A DNA stretch of 64,000 nucleotides from Phoronis australis (Eukaryota; Phoronida; Phoronidae). The notes below the pieces were generated by a model, which saw only the letters and a program-made list of their open reading frames with translations, had not been told where the DNA came from and made no database searches. This document shows positions 63,101 to 64,000 of this stretch, one piece after another; the first letter of the stretch is position 1, and each line of letters opens with the position of its first letter. The position numbers and the translations under genes were made by a program. The stretch covers positions 16,080 through 80,079 of the forward strand of contig NMRA01000280.1 of the NCBI GenBank assembly GCA_002633005.1. Reading direction: 5' to 3'.

Positions 63101-63555
63101 TTAATCGCGGGACTGTATACTCCGACCCACTTACTACTACAGTGTTGTATACCAACACAATAGGCTTGTTTGTCAATTGAACGTGATACTAGATGATATC
63201 CTGATGTTGGAAATTTCTTGGTCTAGTCCAGGGGAATGGTGCGTAATGGCATATCTAATTAGTTTGTGAAAAGCACAGGTGGTTAGGTTTTGGAATTTTG
63301 AAAATCGGACAAGAAATATGACTTTTCCAACCTAAAACTTTTGAACAATGTTGCGGGTATCCTGCTTCTCGTTAATTCTGCTGTTTGTGCAGCATAATTG
63401 GGCCACTTACCAATAACAAAAACTATTGAGATGAAAATCAATTACCTGGAAAGCATCTCTTGTTGTACCAATTTGTCGGAAAATTTTCGGGTAATCCAGT
63501 GTCCGGTTTAGGATCAGGTCGCCATTTGATGTTGGACTTCCAATCTAGGCCATGT
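59912..63555 (-). CDS. Gene B: 3' part of a minus-strand gene (gene level)
   Basis: Four exons on the minus strand (63555..63446, 62485..62336, 60786..60663, 60110..59912) have correct GT/AG sites and matching phases. They encode the last 193 or so residues of a protein ending at TAG (59914..59912). The 5' end is outside the window. The product is rich in Pro, Trp, Tyr and Gly with short motifs (L-P-E-N-F, P-L-P-N-F-G, S-P-G-F), has no membrane segment, and near its end a charged helical stretch K-E-K-N-R-Q-L-Q-D-E. The composition recalls small axonemal microtubule-inner proteins, but I cannot name a family. Confidence 0.75.
60663..60786 (-). CDS. Gene B, third visible exon
   Basis: Acceptor CTTTTTTTAG, 124 nt, donor GTAAGT, phase 1-0 shifted by two bases (exits at phase 2). 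It encodes F-Y-I-S-K-R-N-G-I-P and then S-P-G-F-H-K-E-G-S-T-R-P-L-P-N-F-G. Confidence 0.78.
61930..62240 (-). repeat. tRNA-derived dispersed repeat, copy 1
   Basis: Minus strand: TGGCTCAACGG (A-box-like, 61991-61981), a GAGCGTTTGGCTGCTAGGCC arm and GCAAGTTCCATTCC (B-box-like, 61944-61931). No matching acceptor stem, so not a functional tRNA. The neighbouring CTCTGGTCAAAGCT block (about 62143) is shared with the copy at 52.7 kb. Confidence 0.45.
62336..62485 (-). CDS. Gene B, second visible exon
   Basis: Acceptor CATCCACAG, 150 nt, donor GTAAGG, phase 1-1. It encodes an aromatic, basic stretch (R-E-W-T-F-Y-D-K-G-Y-K-V-G-K-R-C-Y-F-D-G-Y-H) followed by a Ser/Gln-rich part and L-F-G-K-G-R-F. Confidence 0.78.
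63446..63555 (-). CDS. Gene B, first visible exon
   Basis: On the minus strand: acceptor TCGTTTCAG, 110 nt, donor GTAATT; enters at phase 2 and exits at phase 1. It encodes H-G-L-D-W-K-S-N-I-K-W-R-P-D-P and then L-P-E-N-F-P-T-N-W-Y-N-K-R-C-F-P. The codon opened by the previous exon lies outside the window or in an exon not found between 63556 and 64000. Confidence 0.75.
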
Positions 63556-64000
63556 CTGAAACGAGGATAGTAATACTGTTTGTAAGAAAACATTCAATTT
63601 TACCCCTGAGTTTCTGACCTTGTGTACAATATCAATCTGTGTTTGAAACTCACTGCAAATGACTCAAAAATGTGGCACATCAAATCTCACATCGTGCCAA
63701 TTATTGCGCAAATTTAGACAAATAAGGAAGTAATAAACACTGCATCCACCATCTAACCATACTTAAGTTGACATTGCCTTTTCTGCACCATATTTTACAT
63801 AAAAAACATTGATTGTTTAAATTCTATAGATTTTGTAGTATTTGACAAACTCAACTCGTGGCAACTAATTCTTTACAAACTTATATTGGCAATATGTGAA
63901 CTTTCCAGCAACAGTCTTATAATTTTAAGTGCTTAGTCATCAGCAGCGCTGTGTAAAGAGGCATACAAATACATGTTTATGAATTTTAAACCTCCTGAAA

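Overview
This window is eukaryotic, AT-rich genomic DNA from an invertebrate animal. Coding exons of about 24-280 bp with GT/AG borders sit in introns of up to 11 kb that are packed with DNA transposons, a Penelope-like fragment and dispersed repeats. THAP-type Kolobok transposons, a P2X7-tail-like zinc domain and Penelope elements fit a marine invertebrate such as a hemichordate, echinoderm, amphioxus or mollusc. The sequence alone does not fix the species.

Gene A (256..47872, +) occupies the first three quarters. Sixteen exons with fully consistent splice phases join into a 2,619-nt reading frame, giving an 872-residue predicted type I membrane protein. It has a signal peptide, a 10-cysteine module, three consecutive units of about 224-241 residues, an 8-residue micro-exon linker, one transmembrane helix and a short tail ending in an NPTY sorting/PTB-type motif. 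Each of the three units is built from four exons with the same phase series (1-0, 0-0, 0-2, 2-1), so the gene appears to have grown by tandem duplication of a four-exon block. I do not recognise the family.

Gene B (59912..63555, -) is the 3' end of an unrelated gene. Four phase-compatible exons encode the C-terminal 193 or so residues, and the 5' end lies beyond the window. The product is not identified.

The introns of gene A hold most of the mobile DNA. There are three TTAA-flanked Kolobok-type elements (29512..31211, 37776..39716, 40482..41815). The second keeps two convergent ORFs: a THAP transposase remnant and a P2X7 C-terminal-like zinc-coordinating protein. Other elements are a 1.5-kb element with palindromic subterminal arrays abutting exon 10 (26432..27967), a TA-flanked element (31304..33067), a possible hAT-like insertion (7639..8930) and a Penelope-like fragment (24080..25240). 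A widespread repeat family, with large copies at 7.3-10.7, 14.5-15.5, 17.8-18.4, 44.9-46.6 and 48.6-49.7 kb, carries repeated 19-bp motifs matching the reverse complement of the CTCF consensus.

The 48.6-59.9 kb interval between the two genes shows repeats, a palindromic MITE (54688..55249), tRNA-derived repeats and homopolymer tracts, but no gene I can support. Ns at 1683, 55690 and 61365 mark assembly uncertainties; the first separates two near-identical 393-bp copies that may be unmerged haplotypes.
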